DNA of 64,000 bases, from NCBI GenBank assembly GCA_025602905.1, contig JAHLKI010000016.1, positions 186,001 through 250,000 on the forward strand, written 5' to 3'. Source of the DNA: Phlyctochytrium arcticum. Its lineage: Eukaryota > Chytridiomycota > Chytridiomycetes > Chytridiales > Chytridiaceae. The notes under the pieces are model-generated. The model saw nothing but the letters and a program-made list of their open reading frames with translations, was not told where the DNA came from and ran no database searches. A program made the position numbers and the translations under genes. The first letter of the stretch is position 1. Each line of letters starts with the position of its first letter. Shown here one piece after another: positions 1 through 11,848 of the stretch.

Positions 1-101
1 CGCACCGCGAAAAAAACAATGCTTAATATACATAAAATTCGTATGGTCTACAGTGCATCTCATATCCTGTACAAGAAAATTTCCCCCCACGTTTTGAGAA
101 T

Positions 102-3100
102 TTAAAAGAGTGAATAGCGCTCGGAAAGTCGTTGTTTCACCAGAGGAGAAAGAGATTGAGCAATGTGGGGCCACTTGTCACCAGCACCATTCTTGAATCC
201 ATGCAGAATCTGTCAGGAGGAAGAGATATTAAAACTAAGCTGAAAGTGATGGTTGGATTCTAAGCTTACAGTCTCAAATGTCTGGTTCAACTCGGGGGAG
301 ACACGATTCCAGCGTGCCACAGCGTCACCTATACGAAACATGTCAATCAATGAAACTACCAGGGTGACAAGGAGTATATACTTACAGAATAAGCCAAAGT
401 GGTCGACGACACCGTTGGGGTTGAGCTCAATCATCCTGCAAAGTCCTTGGAACGCACTCTGCTTCTCAAGATTGTCCCGAATATCGCAAAGACTCTGGCA
501 CCTGCAAACAACAGTGGCGTTAGCAATTCGCACAAAAGTCCGTACCAAACATGTTAGGTAACAAACCAAGGCTCGATGAAGGTCTGCAAATGAGGTGCAA
601 CAGATTCTGGGCATACAAAGCCGAGACGGCCAAGGGTGATGGCAGCGTTCTCGACAATGGCCTTGGGGTCACCTCTGCGAGTCAATATAGGGATCAATCG
701 CTCCAAAAGGGGGTTGACCCAAGGTTCCATATCTCGCTCTAAAAAATCTCGTTTTAGGTGCTAATCCAGACGAATGGAAATCTGCTTTTTGTTCCATACC
801 ATTCTTGAGAGCAATTTCGCCAGCAGCCCAGATTGCATTGTTTATAACAGAGACACGATTTGATGCAGGGGATGGTGTGATCTGCTGGATCAATTCGGGG
901 AGGTACTGGTTGACCAATGGTTTCAGGTGGGGGAATGCAGAGATGGCCAAGTCTCCGAGAAGGGCATAGGCACTTTGGCGAACCTCTGGACTTTCATCCT
1001 TTATGGCAAATCAGCATTTTATCAACATTTCAAAAAAAAAGCAGAGGAGCTTACCTTCATGCATATCGGCAGCAGCGTCAATATTCCGGGTTGCAACTGG
1101 GAAACGAGAGGGTCCACCAAAAAGTTCAACCCTTGAGCTACTCCGCTAAGCAAGTCGAGGGAGACGACAATGAAATCGCGATCAACTTCAACATGGGCAG
1201 GGAGTTGATGTTGGTTCTAAAGTTTGCAAGTTAGCAATGGTCCGATGTCGGTCTATTTTAGAATTAGAAAGGGATACAAACCTGCAAAAGCTGGAAGGTT
1301 GTTTGTACAATGCGTACACATCGCTGCCAAACCTCTTGAGCAAATGGAGCGAATTTGGGGCCCAGAGCAGTGGCAACCGATGACATGCACTCAAACAAGG
1401 GGAAAATGCCGCGGTCCATATCCTCAATCATCTGCCATCGTCGTACCAAGGGTGTCATGAGAAGGTTGATGAACCGATCGTTGCTCAGAGCGCTTCCTAC
1501 TGAGTCGGCAAGAGTACCGACAGCATCGTACAAAATCAACAGATTTTTGTGCTGGTACTTGTCAAAAGCGAGGACCTGAGTTTGCAGGACGGTTTCCAGA
1601 TACGGCACAAGTTCTGTGGTCGCTTCTTCCTCGACAGTAGCAAGAGCGCTACACGCGGCTTCCTGAACCCGCTTGTTATTGTCCAGACAAGTCTCCAGGA
1701 GAGTGAGGACCAGTGGGCGGAAATACGTCTCCCGGTGCTGTACGAGTTCGGCGTCCGATGTAATGACCCAATGTGGGGGTGGGTGTACCGTCCACTTGGC
1801 ATACCGTCCCAAGGTCCAGCAAGCGATGGCACGCACCAGTGGCTGCGAGTCTTTGAGGCAAGTAACCATGTGCGGAACCAAAGTGGGGAGGTGATCCATC
1901 ATGCCATCAATGCAACCTTCGGCAATCGCTCCCAGAGCCAAGATGCCACACTCACGGTGCTCCCAGTCAGAGTGGAAAAGATTGTCCTTTAAAGGAGGCA
2001 AGAGGTGGGCCAATATCTCCGTGCCGAAAACATTAGCCATCACATCCAAGGCAGCTGCCGAACATTTGCGCAGATTCCATTCGGTGTAAACGTCCTCATC
2101 ATCGTCGTCATCGTAATCACTCTCGTCCTCATCGTCACCTTCAGCCTGTGCCCCTGGAACAACGGGCTGCCCACTGCCATCGTGATCCAAAGCATGCGTC
2201 CGTGCCTTGTGATGACGAGGCTTGATGTCCTGATCCTTATCCGGAACTGCCGCATCCTCGGTCTCAACCGCCAGGATCGCAATATCATCTGCTGAGTAGA
2301 CCATGCCCTTCAAAAGTACCGGTATAATGCTACATCAATGAAATTAGCATCCCTCAGAAAAGCAAATAAACAAAAGCTGGGAATTCATACCGAGGGATAT
2401 ATGGAACGAGATTGTCCCGCAATTCTGGTTGTTCCGCAAATGACGGCCAGAATTCACAAGCTTCCAAGGCAACCTCATCGTCGTCACCTTCCGTGCAGAA
2501 AATCATAAAGTTGACAACATTGTCCAATTGTGGCTGCAGGGCTTGAGGGATGGTTTCCAACAGCATGACCAGGGCTTGACAAACAAGTTTCCGGACGTCG
2601 GGATATGTGTCGTTAGCACGAGCGTAAAGAGCTTGGACATAGGCATCCAAGTTGACCATGAAACCTTCAGCCTGCATCAATACGAATTGGTTGACACATT
2701 GTATGGCAGCAGCTCGGACTTTGGGGTTTGGGTTGGCGAAGTGGTGAATAAACTTTTGAATCATGAAACTCAGGGCGTGGGACTCTTTCTCTTCTAATTG
2801 CTGAGCAGAATCCTCACAAATCTTTTGCAGCGCTGAAAAGGCTCCCTAAAACAATGTCGGAAACTACTTTCTTTTCAGATTCAATGGAAAATGTCAAACA
2901 TACCTCGACAGCATGTGGTTCTGGGCGGTCGATGAGCTGAATGAGAATGGGCAAGACTTCGGGCCAATTGTTGATGTTGTTGGACAGTATTGTTGTCACA
3001 ATCGAACCTGCGGCAGATCGTACCGCCTCTGCATCGTCCGAAAGCACCTGAACGACGCATTCCTTCATGTAGGCTACGGTGGTGGGGGACATGGACTCAA

Positions 3101-3404
3101 TGTGCAACTTGACATAATTCTTCAGCGTCAAGCCGGCGATGGTCCTTGCGGCATCGGCCTGCGGGTCCCCATCCTTTATAGTCATGATGCATGCCAAATA
3201 GTTGGGGTATTCCGGAATCTGGGTAAAGGACTCTAGTTTCTATAAACGACGCGAGGGGAGGTTAGCTTGTGACTCGGGACGCTGAAAAATGTATCTCTCA
3301 CTCACCTGGCGGACTTCCTTTTGCACATTGTTGTCACTGGACGTCGAGTTGCGCAACAGTTGCCGAAGCAATTCGAGATCCTCGGGACGCGGTTGCCAGC
3401 TCAT
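102..3404 (-). CDS. Transportin-1 / karyopherin beta-2 (Kap104-like) nuclear import receptor
   Basis: Ten exons (3404-3306, 3239-2904, 2845-2391, 2329-1282, 1216-1055, 998-800, 738-567, 501-386, 328-270, 209-102) join in frame to 917 codons plus stop, close to the usual transportin length of about 890. The N-terminus [17 protein letters not shown], the HEAT-type helices, and blocks such as [31 protein letters not shown] and SGVAQGLN match the transportin-1 family as I know it. An internal acidic loop (about residues 320-375, with a run of D/E before YTEWNLRKC) corresponds to the H8 loop that releases cargo when RanGTP binds. Family role: import of PY-NLS cargoes, including hnRNP-type RNA-binding proteins. 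All nine introns are 56-66 nt; introns 4 and 7 have the unusual donor GTTTGT. It is transcribed divergently from the DDX27-like gene. Confidence 0.95.
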
Positions 3405-3809
3405 TGTTTTGTTTGACGATCAAACGAGATGTGATGGAAGATTGACGTGCCCAAGAGTACGTGCGGGGACGGCACAAAAACACAACAACGAGCGTCTGTA
3501 CCGTATAGGTGGTCGTTCGTCCTTTGCTTCCGCTGGCGGTGGTTGGGCCGGAAAAGATCCTGCTTGCTTGCTGTGTTTCTGGGTCTTTCTGTTTGCAGGC
3601 GATCTTTGGCCAAACGCCTGCGGCTGCCCTCAGACAAGAAAGCGCGGCACAGTCAACGAAACTCGACGGAGCCATTCAGTCATGTGATTGCCCCTCATTT
3701 AGCCCAGATCGGCAGTCATTTAATTTTTTTTGGAATCATAATTTGACAAAGACTTTTCCAACGAGATTTTTCGCGAAACGGGCATTAGGAACCAACCTCG
3801 GCAGCCATA
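3405..3809. promoter_or_regulatory. Divergent promoter between transportin and DDX27-like gene
   Basis: These 405 bases separate the two start codons, which point away from each other, so both promoters must lie here. A long pyrimidine-rich and GC-rich central part is followed by an AT-rich stretch near 3720-3780. I see no clear TATA box and no reading frame that looks real. Confidence 0.6.
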
Positions 3810-6490
3810 ATGAAGTTTGAACTGAACGACTCGTTCGACCCGCTGAATATCGGCACGATAGAGGATGATGATGATGTGCCTATGGATGAGGACGATGGGA
3901 GCGAGGAACTTGCAAAGCCGGTCAAAGCTCCAACCACAAAGGTGAATATACGGAATTGTCACCCGTCAAACCGAACCTTACTAAGACTGCTGATTCATAG
4001 TCAAAAACAAAAATAAAAGAACCGGTCAAGGCAGCAAAGGGCAAAAAGGGCGATAAGAAGGCTGCCAAGATCACCAAAGACAAGGCTCCGGCCAAGAGTA
4101 ACAAAGCTGCTAAAACAGAGGTGGAAGCCGATCCCAACGAAGGGAAGATGGAATTGAACCCAGATTTCTCGTTTGAAGCCGACGGTGGTCTAAGTCTGGT
4201 CAATATCAATCACCCCTGGGACTTTACGGATGTCAAGACGGCGCTGCGGCAGCAAATGCGCAAGGATGATATTACCACGACCATTGACGACAAGATCCAG
4301 CGTAAACGGGCGGCCAAGAAGAAGGAACAGCGCTTGGCGGCTGCTGAAAAGAATGCGGAAGCAGGCAGCGAGGGGGAAGCTCACGATGGTGATTCAGACA
4401 ATGAAGAATTGTCGGGTTCTGGGGAGGAGGATGACGATCAAATGTCGGATGATGGCGATGAGATGGAGTTTGATGATGATGAGGAGTCTGAACCAGTACA
4501 GAACGGGAAATCAAAATCAGCCAAAGGAAAACGTAATTCCAAAACGGAAGACGACTCATCGGATGACAATGTTGGCGACGATGATGATGAGGAGCCTGAC
4601 GACATTGTGCATGACAAACGGAAAGCCGAATACTTTGAAGCGGCCCCTGAAGTCGACGAATCCATGGTCGAGACCTTTACCACGATGCGTCTGTCCCGAC
4701 CCATCCTAAAGGGTATCGCCGCCATGGGCTTTGTCAAACCCACCGCGATCCAGGCCCAAACGATTCCCATCGCCATGCAGGGTAAAGACATTTGCGGATC
4801 CGCCGTCACCGGATCCGGTAAAACCGCCGCCTTCATCATCCCCATCCTCGAACGTCTTCTCTTCCGCCCCAAAAACACGGCAACCACCCGTGTCCTCATC
4901 CTCGTCCCCACCCGTGAATTGGGTGTTCAATGTCACTCAGTAGCCACCAACCTGGCCAAGTTTTCGGATATCCAATTTTGTCTTTGTGTCGGTGGTCTGT
5001 CTACCAAAATCCAGGAAACGGAACTCAAGAAGCGCCCGGATGTCGTGATTGCCACGCCCGGTCGTTTGATTGATCACATTCACAATTCCCGATCGTTCCA
5101 TTTGGAAAGTGTCGAAATTCTCATTATGGACGAGGCGGATCGAATGCTCGAAGACGGTTTCGCCGCCGAACTCAATGAAATCATTAAAAACACGCCCAAG
5201 GGCCGTCAGACCATGCTCTTCTCGGCAACCATGACAGACAATGTCGACGACCTAATCAAACTGTCACTCAACCGTCCCGTCCGCCTCTTCGTCGACCGAT
5301 CCACCGCACTCGCCAGCCGTCTCGTCCAAGAATTCATCCGTGTCCGATCCCATCGCGAGGAATCCCGCCCCGCCATCCTCGCCGCCCTCTGCACCCGAAC
5401 CTACAAATCCGAAACCATTGTGTTCTTCCGCTCCAAGGCAGCCGCTCACCACATGAAGATGATTTTCGGGTTGATTGGACTGAGCGCTCAAGAATTACAC
5501 GGTAATTTGACCCAACTCCAACGTCTGGAAGCCCTTGAAGCGTTCCGGGACAAGAAATGTGATTTCTTGCTTGCGACCGATTTGGCCTCGCGTGGTCTCG
5601 ATATCGCCGGGATCAAAACCGTCATCAACTACGACATGCCCCGCAACTATGCCCAATACATTCATCGAATCGGTCGAACGGCCCGTGGTGGTGCGGGAGG
5701 TCGGGCCGTCAGTCTAGTAGGCGAAGCCGACCGAACCGTCCTCAAACTCGCCATCAAAAATTCCACCGACGAAGTCAAACACCGCGTGGTCCCATCAGCC
5801 GTGATCCAAAAATACGAAAAGAAACTCGAGAAATTGGCGGATACCATCAAGGAACTTTACGCTGAAGAAAAGGAAGAGAAAGAGTTAAGAAAAGCCGAAA
5901 TGGATGTCACCAAAATGCAGAATATGATGGAACATGAAGATGAAATCAAATCTCGGCCGGCGCGGACCTGGTTCCAGTCCGAAAAGGAGAAGCAGGAGAG
6001 TAAAGATTTGGGGACTGCAAAACATAATGCCGATTTTGGGTTGGAGAGTGATGAAGAAGAGGAAGAGAAACCGGCAAATCGGAAACGAAAGTTTGAGCAG
6101 GCAGCGGCTCCTCCTCCCGGCCCCAAACGGGGTAAATTCGATGGTTTATCGCGCAAGCAAAAACGCACCAAACAAGCCTTGGAAGAAGACGCCAAAGAAA
6201 TCGCCAAACAAGCCCGAGTGGCCCGATCCGTTAAAAAGAGTGCCAGGCCCCAACGCATGCATACCGTTGCCGAACGGCCCCTTAAACCCTCAGGCCCTGC
6301 CCCCGCTCCCAAGAAGAAGGGTGTAGTATTCGACCAAGAAATCATTAAAACGGGGGGAAAGAAGAAACTCGCCCCTAAAATCTCTACAACCCCTAAAAAG
6401 GACGAAAAGAAACGGGATCCGACCAAGAAACCCGGGAAATTAAAGTCTGCGAAATCCTTCAAGAGTAAAAGTAAATTTAAGCGTCGTTAG
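3810..6490 (+). CDS. DRS1: DEAD-box RNA helicase of the Drs1/DDX27 family
   Basis: Two exons (3810-3941 and 4001-6490) give 873 residues. The acidic and lysine-rich N-terminal third is followed by a complete helicase core: Q-motif region around LSRPILKGIAAMGF-PTAIQ, motif I AVTGSGKT (about 312-319), PTRELG, TPGRL, DEAD (about 421-424), SAT (about 452-454), ATDLASRGLDI, and HRIGRTARGG (about 599-608). The wording of these blocks, with GKDICGSAVTGSGKTAAFI and DEADRMLEDGF, fits Drs1/DDX27 better than other DEAD-box families. The C-terminal tail is lysine-rich with several basic nuclear-localisation-type clusters. Known family role: nucleolar maturation of the 60S ribosomal subunit. The first exon ends at codon 44 and the intron is 59 nt. 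A decayed duplicate of its 3' end lies at 9146-9480. Confidence 0.95.
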
Positions 6491-6611
6491 CATATCCCTT
6501 TTCCTCCATACACTTTTAATTTATTTCTTTTCCCACGTTTTAAATGGTATCACCCCCAAATAATTTTGCAATCCGTCATTTTTTATGTGCCATACATCCT
6601 TGGTCCTTCAA

Positions 6612-6893
6612 AATTACCAGAGGCGGTAAGTCATGTTTTGCAAGACGACTGGGGGTCAAGTTGTTTTTCGTCGTGGACACATGGTAGTGGGCGCTGCGGA
6701 AGATTTCTTGTAAACCGGCGTTGGGACTGGCGGTAGAAATCATTATCTACGAGGTACACGATGTTCTTGTCGACGACGACGGCTGGTCCTCACGCTTCTT
6801 GCGGGAAAAGACTACGGTATGATGAGGCTTGCTGACAATGATGAATGTCACAACTCTTTTCCGCTCGGAGAGAGTTTTTCTCCATGTCGGCAT
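6612..6893 (-). pseudogene. Decayed fragment of the Argonaute PIWI domain
   Basis: About 280 bases align by eye with 12050-12363, the PIWI-encoding part of the intact Argonaute gene on the same strand. Shared stretches include the equivalents of GGTACGTCATGTTTTG, TTTTCGTCGTGGA, GGTAGAAATCAT, TCACGCTTCTTG and CTTTTCCGCT. Many substitutions and indels break the reading frame, and a segment that would encode part of the loop before the HHTRFFP block is missing. No start, PAZ or MID sequence is present nearby. It lies just after the DDX27 gene, the same order (DDX27 then Argonaute, convergent) as its counterpart relic pair further right. Confidence 0.75.
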
Positions 6894-7099
6894 TTCATTG
6901 TACCTGAGACTGAGAGTCCCATCCCGGGGGAAATGATCACTATTCTAGTCAGTTTTACTCAGAACTGTATCTACTTGGATTTGTGATGCACCGAATGTTA
7001 TGCAGCAGTTCAGCAGCCACTTCCCTTCTAAATGTGTAACAGTTTCATGTCTTGCGTTATGATAGATGGCTGCGCGAAGGTGACTGACAAAAATGATAG

Positions 7100-7680
7100 T
7101 AGCAGAGAAAGAGTGTAACTTTTGCACTTGAGGCTAGACCGCCGGTCCGAAAACTCGACGACATCCCCATCCCAGCGGGCCTGGTATTCCTCTGTTGTGC
7201 CTTTGAGATTCGTGACGAGGTTTTCAACGGCATTTTCTGAAAAGTTCCAACTTTGCGATGGAGCTATATGGATAGAGAGAACGCGAGCTCCCGGGAGAGC
7301 TCGCAGTTCTGGAAAGAGCTGGTCAAAGTCCAGACAAACGGTGGTCAAAAAGAACCAACCACTCCTGCTTCGAGGAGAGAGAGAATCACTGCGCAACAGC
7401 CGGGGTCCGGATTATTCGCAGGAAATTCGACCAAGTCATAACATACATCTTCCGGGTGTCTGCCAGTCTGTTGGGTTCCTTGACAGCTTTCAGACCTTTC
7501 TTGACTTTGCCAACCTCCACGCACACCACGTTGGCTGTGAGAGGTTCCCAAGGGCTAGTCAGGGAGTCTAGCTGAATGCAGAGGCAGATGGGATCTTTCG
7601 AATACTTTTCAAGGGTGAGAAAGTATTGCATATATAAGGTGGCGAACCGCCCGGAAGACTTTGGAGACGTCTTCAAACTT
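7100..7680 (-). pseudogene. Frameshifted gene remnant of unknown family
   Basis: Three overlapping open stretches on the minus strand read one after another in different frames. The first (7676-7386) contains EPLTANVVCVEVGKVKKGL. The second (about 7460-7345) contains DVCYDLVEFPANNPDPG. The third (7396-7130) contains VCLDFDQLFPELRALPGA. Codon usage and composition look protein-like throughout, so I read this as one coding region broken by at least two frameshifts rather than as three genes. I do not recognise the family. It is not part of the intact Argonaute in this window. Confidence 0.45.
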
Positions 7681-7886
7681 TAAGCCAGGCCTGTCTTTGA
7701 CCGGGACAGACTTAGTGATGCAGTAATGGTGAATGAAGACGTTTCTCAGGCTGATAGGGTTTTATGGAGAGACAGCTGATGGATGTCCTTATCGCTTCCG
7801 GCGTTCATAGTCGGTTGATTATGTTTTTTGATAGGCAGCGGTTTTATTTCCGGATATTTTATATCGTCTGAAACATTGCCTTAAAA

Positions 7887-8340
7887 AGGAAGTTGTTGAA
7901 TTTACGCCCTTTGGCTGTTAAATGGACGCCCTATTAAAAAGACGCATTTTCCCACCTGCGCAATTTGATCTGGTTGAAGCCTCTACTGGGGTGGAACTGT
8001 GGTTCCTGTAGAAAACGGAGGCCTTGGTATAACGCCAAGACGTGTCTAGACCAGGAAGGGGTTGGAGGAATCGAACTCATGCACGTTTAGCGATGGCAGA
8101 TTAAGCAGCTCCGTCTTCATTGGAATAGCTTCCCTTCCACAACTTTTGGTCATCCAATATTTACCAACTTTGATTCTAGTCACTAGATACTATCAGGCCT
8201 CGGCTCGTTTACCGGTACTATGCCGTTTTTCAGCATTTGAAGTTGTAAAGCGCTTTTCCCCATGAAAAGGGCGAGAATAATAAATACCGTTGGGAAGGCG
8301 TCCATTTAACAAAAAAAGGGCGTACATTTAACAATTTCCT
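7887..8340. mobile_element. Short element with about 46-bp terminal inverted repeats (MITE-like)
   Basis: The left end (7887-7932, AGGAAGTTGTTGAATTTACG... reading inward) and the right end (8295-8340) are inverted copies with about 38 of 46 bases matching. Both contain GGCGTCCATTTAAC and AGGGCGTA. The 454-bp interior has no transposase-like ORF. The flanks are A-rich (TTAAAA on the left, AAAAAAAA on the right), so a target-site duplication cannot be defined. The form fits a non-autonomous DNA transposon. No second copy was noticed in the window. Confidence 0.6.
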
Positions 8341-9145
8341 AAAAAAAACTCACTCTCTCGTATATTTTTCCCCTCAATCTTTCGCTCTCAATACTATTGC
8401 AGAACCAGCATAAACCCTGTGTTTTTCTTTGGCCGGCGTAATGTCGGTTAATTAGTGCCGAGATTTCCCCGTTAGGCCGATTAAGTGTAATATACAATTG
8501 GAAAAAATTGGGGGGGGGGGGGGAAAGGAAAGTTTAGCTGAAAGAACAAAACGAGGCAAAACCCCGAGATTCCGCCCATAGATCTTATTCGCATTATTGT
8601 GCCAAATCCGATAATTTGACGTTCTCTCCACCCTCTTGGATATTCTCTAACCCTCAAACAAAAACCAAGACTGAAAATCCAATCATCTCTTGTCTGCCTC
8701 CCACGGCGTACTGTATGGGAGTTTCATACACTGTTAGATGAATGGAACGATAGCAGGTACGAAACATTTCCAATTTCCAAGGAACAGCATATGGGGGACA
8801 TGAAACGTCCGATACGTGAGATATGGAAAGTGTTTTCGCGATCAATATGCCCCAAGAAAAAAAATCATGTAACAAAAAGATTTTTCATTCAAAATCAACT
8901 GTCCATTCAAATGACGTTTCTTGAAAATTGCCATCTAAAACCCCCCCACGTACCACTAATGATCAACTGCCGAAAGGCGTCAAGCACCTTTTGTCACCCT
9001 GGCAACGGTTCTCACCAAGTAAAGGAGATGTACTTACTCGCCAATGGATCTGATGACTTTTACAAAATCATGGTCCTGTCAGTCCTGTTAATACTTAGAC
9101 CAGAAATAATAAGCCTGGCCTGTTGTGACCTTGGTTTTCCTGACA
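8341..9145. other. Gene-poor stretch with a G homopolymer
   Basis: No convincing coding region. A run of 14 G (8510-8523) is the only distinctive feature. Short open stretches on both strands lack protein-like composition and have no start or splice context. The region lies between the inverted-repeat element and the decayed DDX27 3' end, so it may once have held the rest of that duplicated gene, but I could not align it. Confidence 0.4.
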
Positions 9146-9480
9146 GAGTAAAGATTTGGGGGCACTGCAAAAACATAATCCTGATTCATGGGGTTCCGAT
9201 CCGTGGAAAAAAAGTGCGGGGGCTCAACGCATAAATACGGCCTCCTCCTTCCTAAAAAAAAGGGTGTAAGTATTCGACCAAGAAAATCGGGGGAAAAAAA
9301 GAAAACTGGCTCCTAAAATCTCTACAACCCCCAAAAGAAACGGGATCCGGGGAAATTAAAGTTCGGCAATGGCTAAAAGTAAATTTAAGCGTACATACTT
9401 TTTTTAATTTACATTTTTTTTTCCCACACGTTAAATGGTATTATTGTTTTGACAAGCCTTCTTCTGGGCATACATCATTG
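9146..9480 (+). pseudogene. Decayed duplicate of the DDX27-like gene 3' end and 3' flank
   Basis: The stretch matches two parts of the intact DDX27-like gene. Bases 9146-9190 resemble about 5998-6045 (AGTAAAGATTTGGGG, CTGCAAAA, CATAAT). Bases 9238-9480 resemble about 6296-6605, with shared blocks GGTGTA.GTATTCGACCAAGAAA, CCTAAAATCTCTACAACCCC, GAAACGGGATCC, GGGAAATTAAAGT and AGTAAATTTAAGCGT. The similarity continues past the stop codon into the 3' flank (CCCAC-ACGTT-AAATGGTAT, CATACATC), so this was a DNA-level duplication, not a retrocopy. Indels, mostly in homopolymers, destroy the frame. Confidence 0.8.
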
Positions 9481-9651
9481 AGTGTTGGAAACTGAGGGAG
9501 TTCACTGTTCAGATAACTTTGCAAAGGTCAGATGTATACATATGTTGTTACCGTTTTCTCCAATAAAAAAAACACTGTTTCGACCGACTAAAGGGGTAAG
9601 GAATCCTACATGGCTTTGTTTGGAATCTTCCCTGACGATGGCCCAATTTTT

Positions 9652-9745
9652 TTTTTCATCCCAGGCTTTTTGACAACGCCTTGGGGAAATGGATTGGGCC
9701 ATTGCGTAGCGAGTACTAGCGACCAAGTTTGGCAGAGTAGATCGA
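9652..9745 (-). pseudogene. Short relic of the Argonaute 3' end
   Basis: About 94 bases match the extreme 3' coding end of the intact Argonaute (about 11895-12005): TTTTCATCCCAGGCTTT, CCTTGG-AAATGGA-T-GGGC and AGCGACCAAGT appear in the same order and strand. A stretch in the middle is deleted. It lies about 170 bp after the DDX27 relic, reproducing the DDX27-then-Argonaute convergent order. Confidence 0.55.
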
Positions 9746-10224
9746 TGGGTATAGATGATTATATATACAGTACCCAGCTTTTTGCCGAACACCGGCAAAA
9801 ATAGAAAATCATGACGGGCAAACTGTTTTTTTTTTGTGGTCGAACGAGCCAAAAGTCATTTCCCAAATCCTAGGAAAAACAAACCCGGAATGGCTGACCT
9901 CTTTTTTTTACCACCATGTGGGTATAACACCAAAACCTTACAATGCATCATCTTAGCGTACAGTTCAGGATCTATTCTATATCCCACCCACCTACCGGTC
10001 TTTGTAAAGCCCCCGATCGTTCGTTTTACTGCCCGATGGTCTTGAGATTGACGTATACGGAAATGACTAACGCCACGACCAGTTTTTCGGATTCTTTCAA
10101 GCGTTTTTCTTTGGCTGATTTGACGTTTTATTTTGGCGTCTGCTATGGAAAACACACACACACACACATTTTTGGAACCGTGAGATCTGATGAAGACCAC
10201 CGTCGGGCAGAAAACACAGCTGCG
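9746..10224. other. No supported gene
   Basis: A minus-strand open stretch (10239-9856) has many basic residues but no recognisable motif, and it runs into low-complexity DNA, including a (CA)n tract at about 10152-10168. I see no splice-supported coding structure. Confidence 0.35.
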
Positions 10225-11545
10225 CAACACCGGCACCAAAGAATCACCTCCTCGTCAACTTCACCCGCATCAGTTTACCCAAACTCTTACCTCATATACC
10301 CAATCCTTGCATCGGTACACCTATAACCCCCTCCCCAACTCTTCATTGTACACATATACACAAAAAGTTTTATTCCTCCACAAATCTATTCATGATGAAT
10401 CCTTACCATATTATATATTCTCTCACACCTCTCTCGTCAACAACCAGTTTTCCCAACCTCTTACCTTATATACCCGCATCGGTACACCTATAACCCCCTC
10501 CCCAACTCTTCATTGTATCCATCTACTCAAAAAGTTTTTATTCCTGCCCACAAATTCATGATGAATCCCTACCATCATATATATTCTCTCACACCTCCTC
10601 GTCACCAACCAGTTTTCCTAAACTCTTACCTTATATACCCGCATCGGTACACCTATAACCCCTCCCCAACTCTTCATTGTACACATATACACAAAAAGTT
10701 TTATTCCTCCACAAATCTATTCATGATGGTTCCTACATCATATATATTCTCTCACACCTTCCTCGTCACCAACCAGTTTTCCTAAACTCTTACCTTATAT
10801 ACCCGCATTGGTACACCTATAAACCCCTCCCCAACTCTTCATTGTATCCACACAAAAAGTTTTATTCCTCCACAAATCTATTCATGATGGTTCCTACATC
10901 ATATATATTCTCTCACACCTCCTCGTCAACAACCAGTTTTCCAAACCTCTTACCTCATATTGCATCGGTATACCTATAACCCCTCCCCAACTCTTCATTG
11001 TACACATATACTCAAAAAGTTTTTATTCCTCCCACAAATCTATTCATGATGAATCCTTACCATCATATATACATTCTCTGTCAACAACCAGTTTTCCGAA
11101 AACTCTTACCTCATATTGCATCGGTACACCTATAACCCCTCTCCCCAACTCTTCATTGTACACATATACTCAAAAAGTTTTTTATTCCTCCCACAAATCT
11201 ATTCATGATGAATTCTTACCATCATATATATATTCTCCCACACCTCCTCGTCAACAATCAGTTTTCCTAAACTCTTACCTTATATACCCGCATCGGTACA
11301 CCTATAAACCCCCCTCCCCAACTCTTCATTGTATCCATCTACCCACAAAAAAGTTTTTTATTCCTGCCACAAATCTATTCATGAGAGGGTTCCTACCCAT
11401 CATATATATATTCCCTCTCCGAATCACCTCCTCATCAACCTCCACCCCGCGTCAGTTTTCCCCCAAACTCTTACTGTTCCTCATATACCCCAATCCTTGC
11501 ATCGGGTACACCTATCATATATATATCAACTCCCCCCCCACTCTT
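10225..11545. repeat. Tandem satellite, about eight copies with a unit near 160 bp
   Basis: The marker GCATCGGTACACCTATAA recurs near 10309, 10476, 10641, 10804, 10962, 11118, 11289 and 11499. The spacings are 167, 165, 163, 158, 156, 171 and 210. Each unit carries, in order, CCCCAACTCTTCATTGTA, AAAAAGTTTT.ATTCCTCC, ACAAATCTATTCATGATG, a TATATA tract, CACCTCCTCGTCA and CAACCAGTTTTCC. Divergence is mostly small indels at homopolymers. The strand is strongly purine/pyrimidine skewed (C and T rich on plus). Open stretches across it are by-products of the period, because frame is not kept between units. Confidence 0.9.
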
Positions 11546-11848
11546 TATGTAAATTTTTAAAAATTGAACCGGGACGTCTCTCCACATAATTCTTTTTCTT
11601 GAATACTATAACAACATTTCCATACCTTCAACTCTTGTATATATATGTTCGGAAAGAGAGATAATTTTTTATTCTGATATATATTCAACAAGTTGTATAG
11701 CAGTGGTACGTTGACCAAAAAAAAAAAAAAAAAGGCAGTATACAAGCACGTATGTAAAAGCAAGCAAAAACACACATAGACAACCAAAAAAAAGAAACAT
11801 TTGAGAGAGGGGGTATAAGGGGTGCCCGTTGGACAGAAAAAGATTTCA

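Noticed and set aside
8050..8115. Possible tRNA on the minus strand (GAGTTCGATTCC)
   Set aside because: A T-loop-like sequence is present but no acceptor, D or anticodon stem could be paired around it.
10190..11589. Overlapping open frames of 85-135 codons in the satellite
   Set aside because: They arise because a repeat unit happens to be open in several frames. Frame is not kept across units and there is no codon-level conservation.
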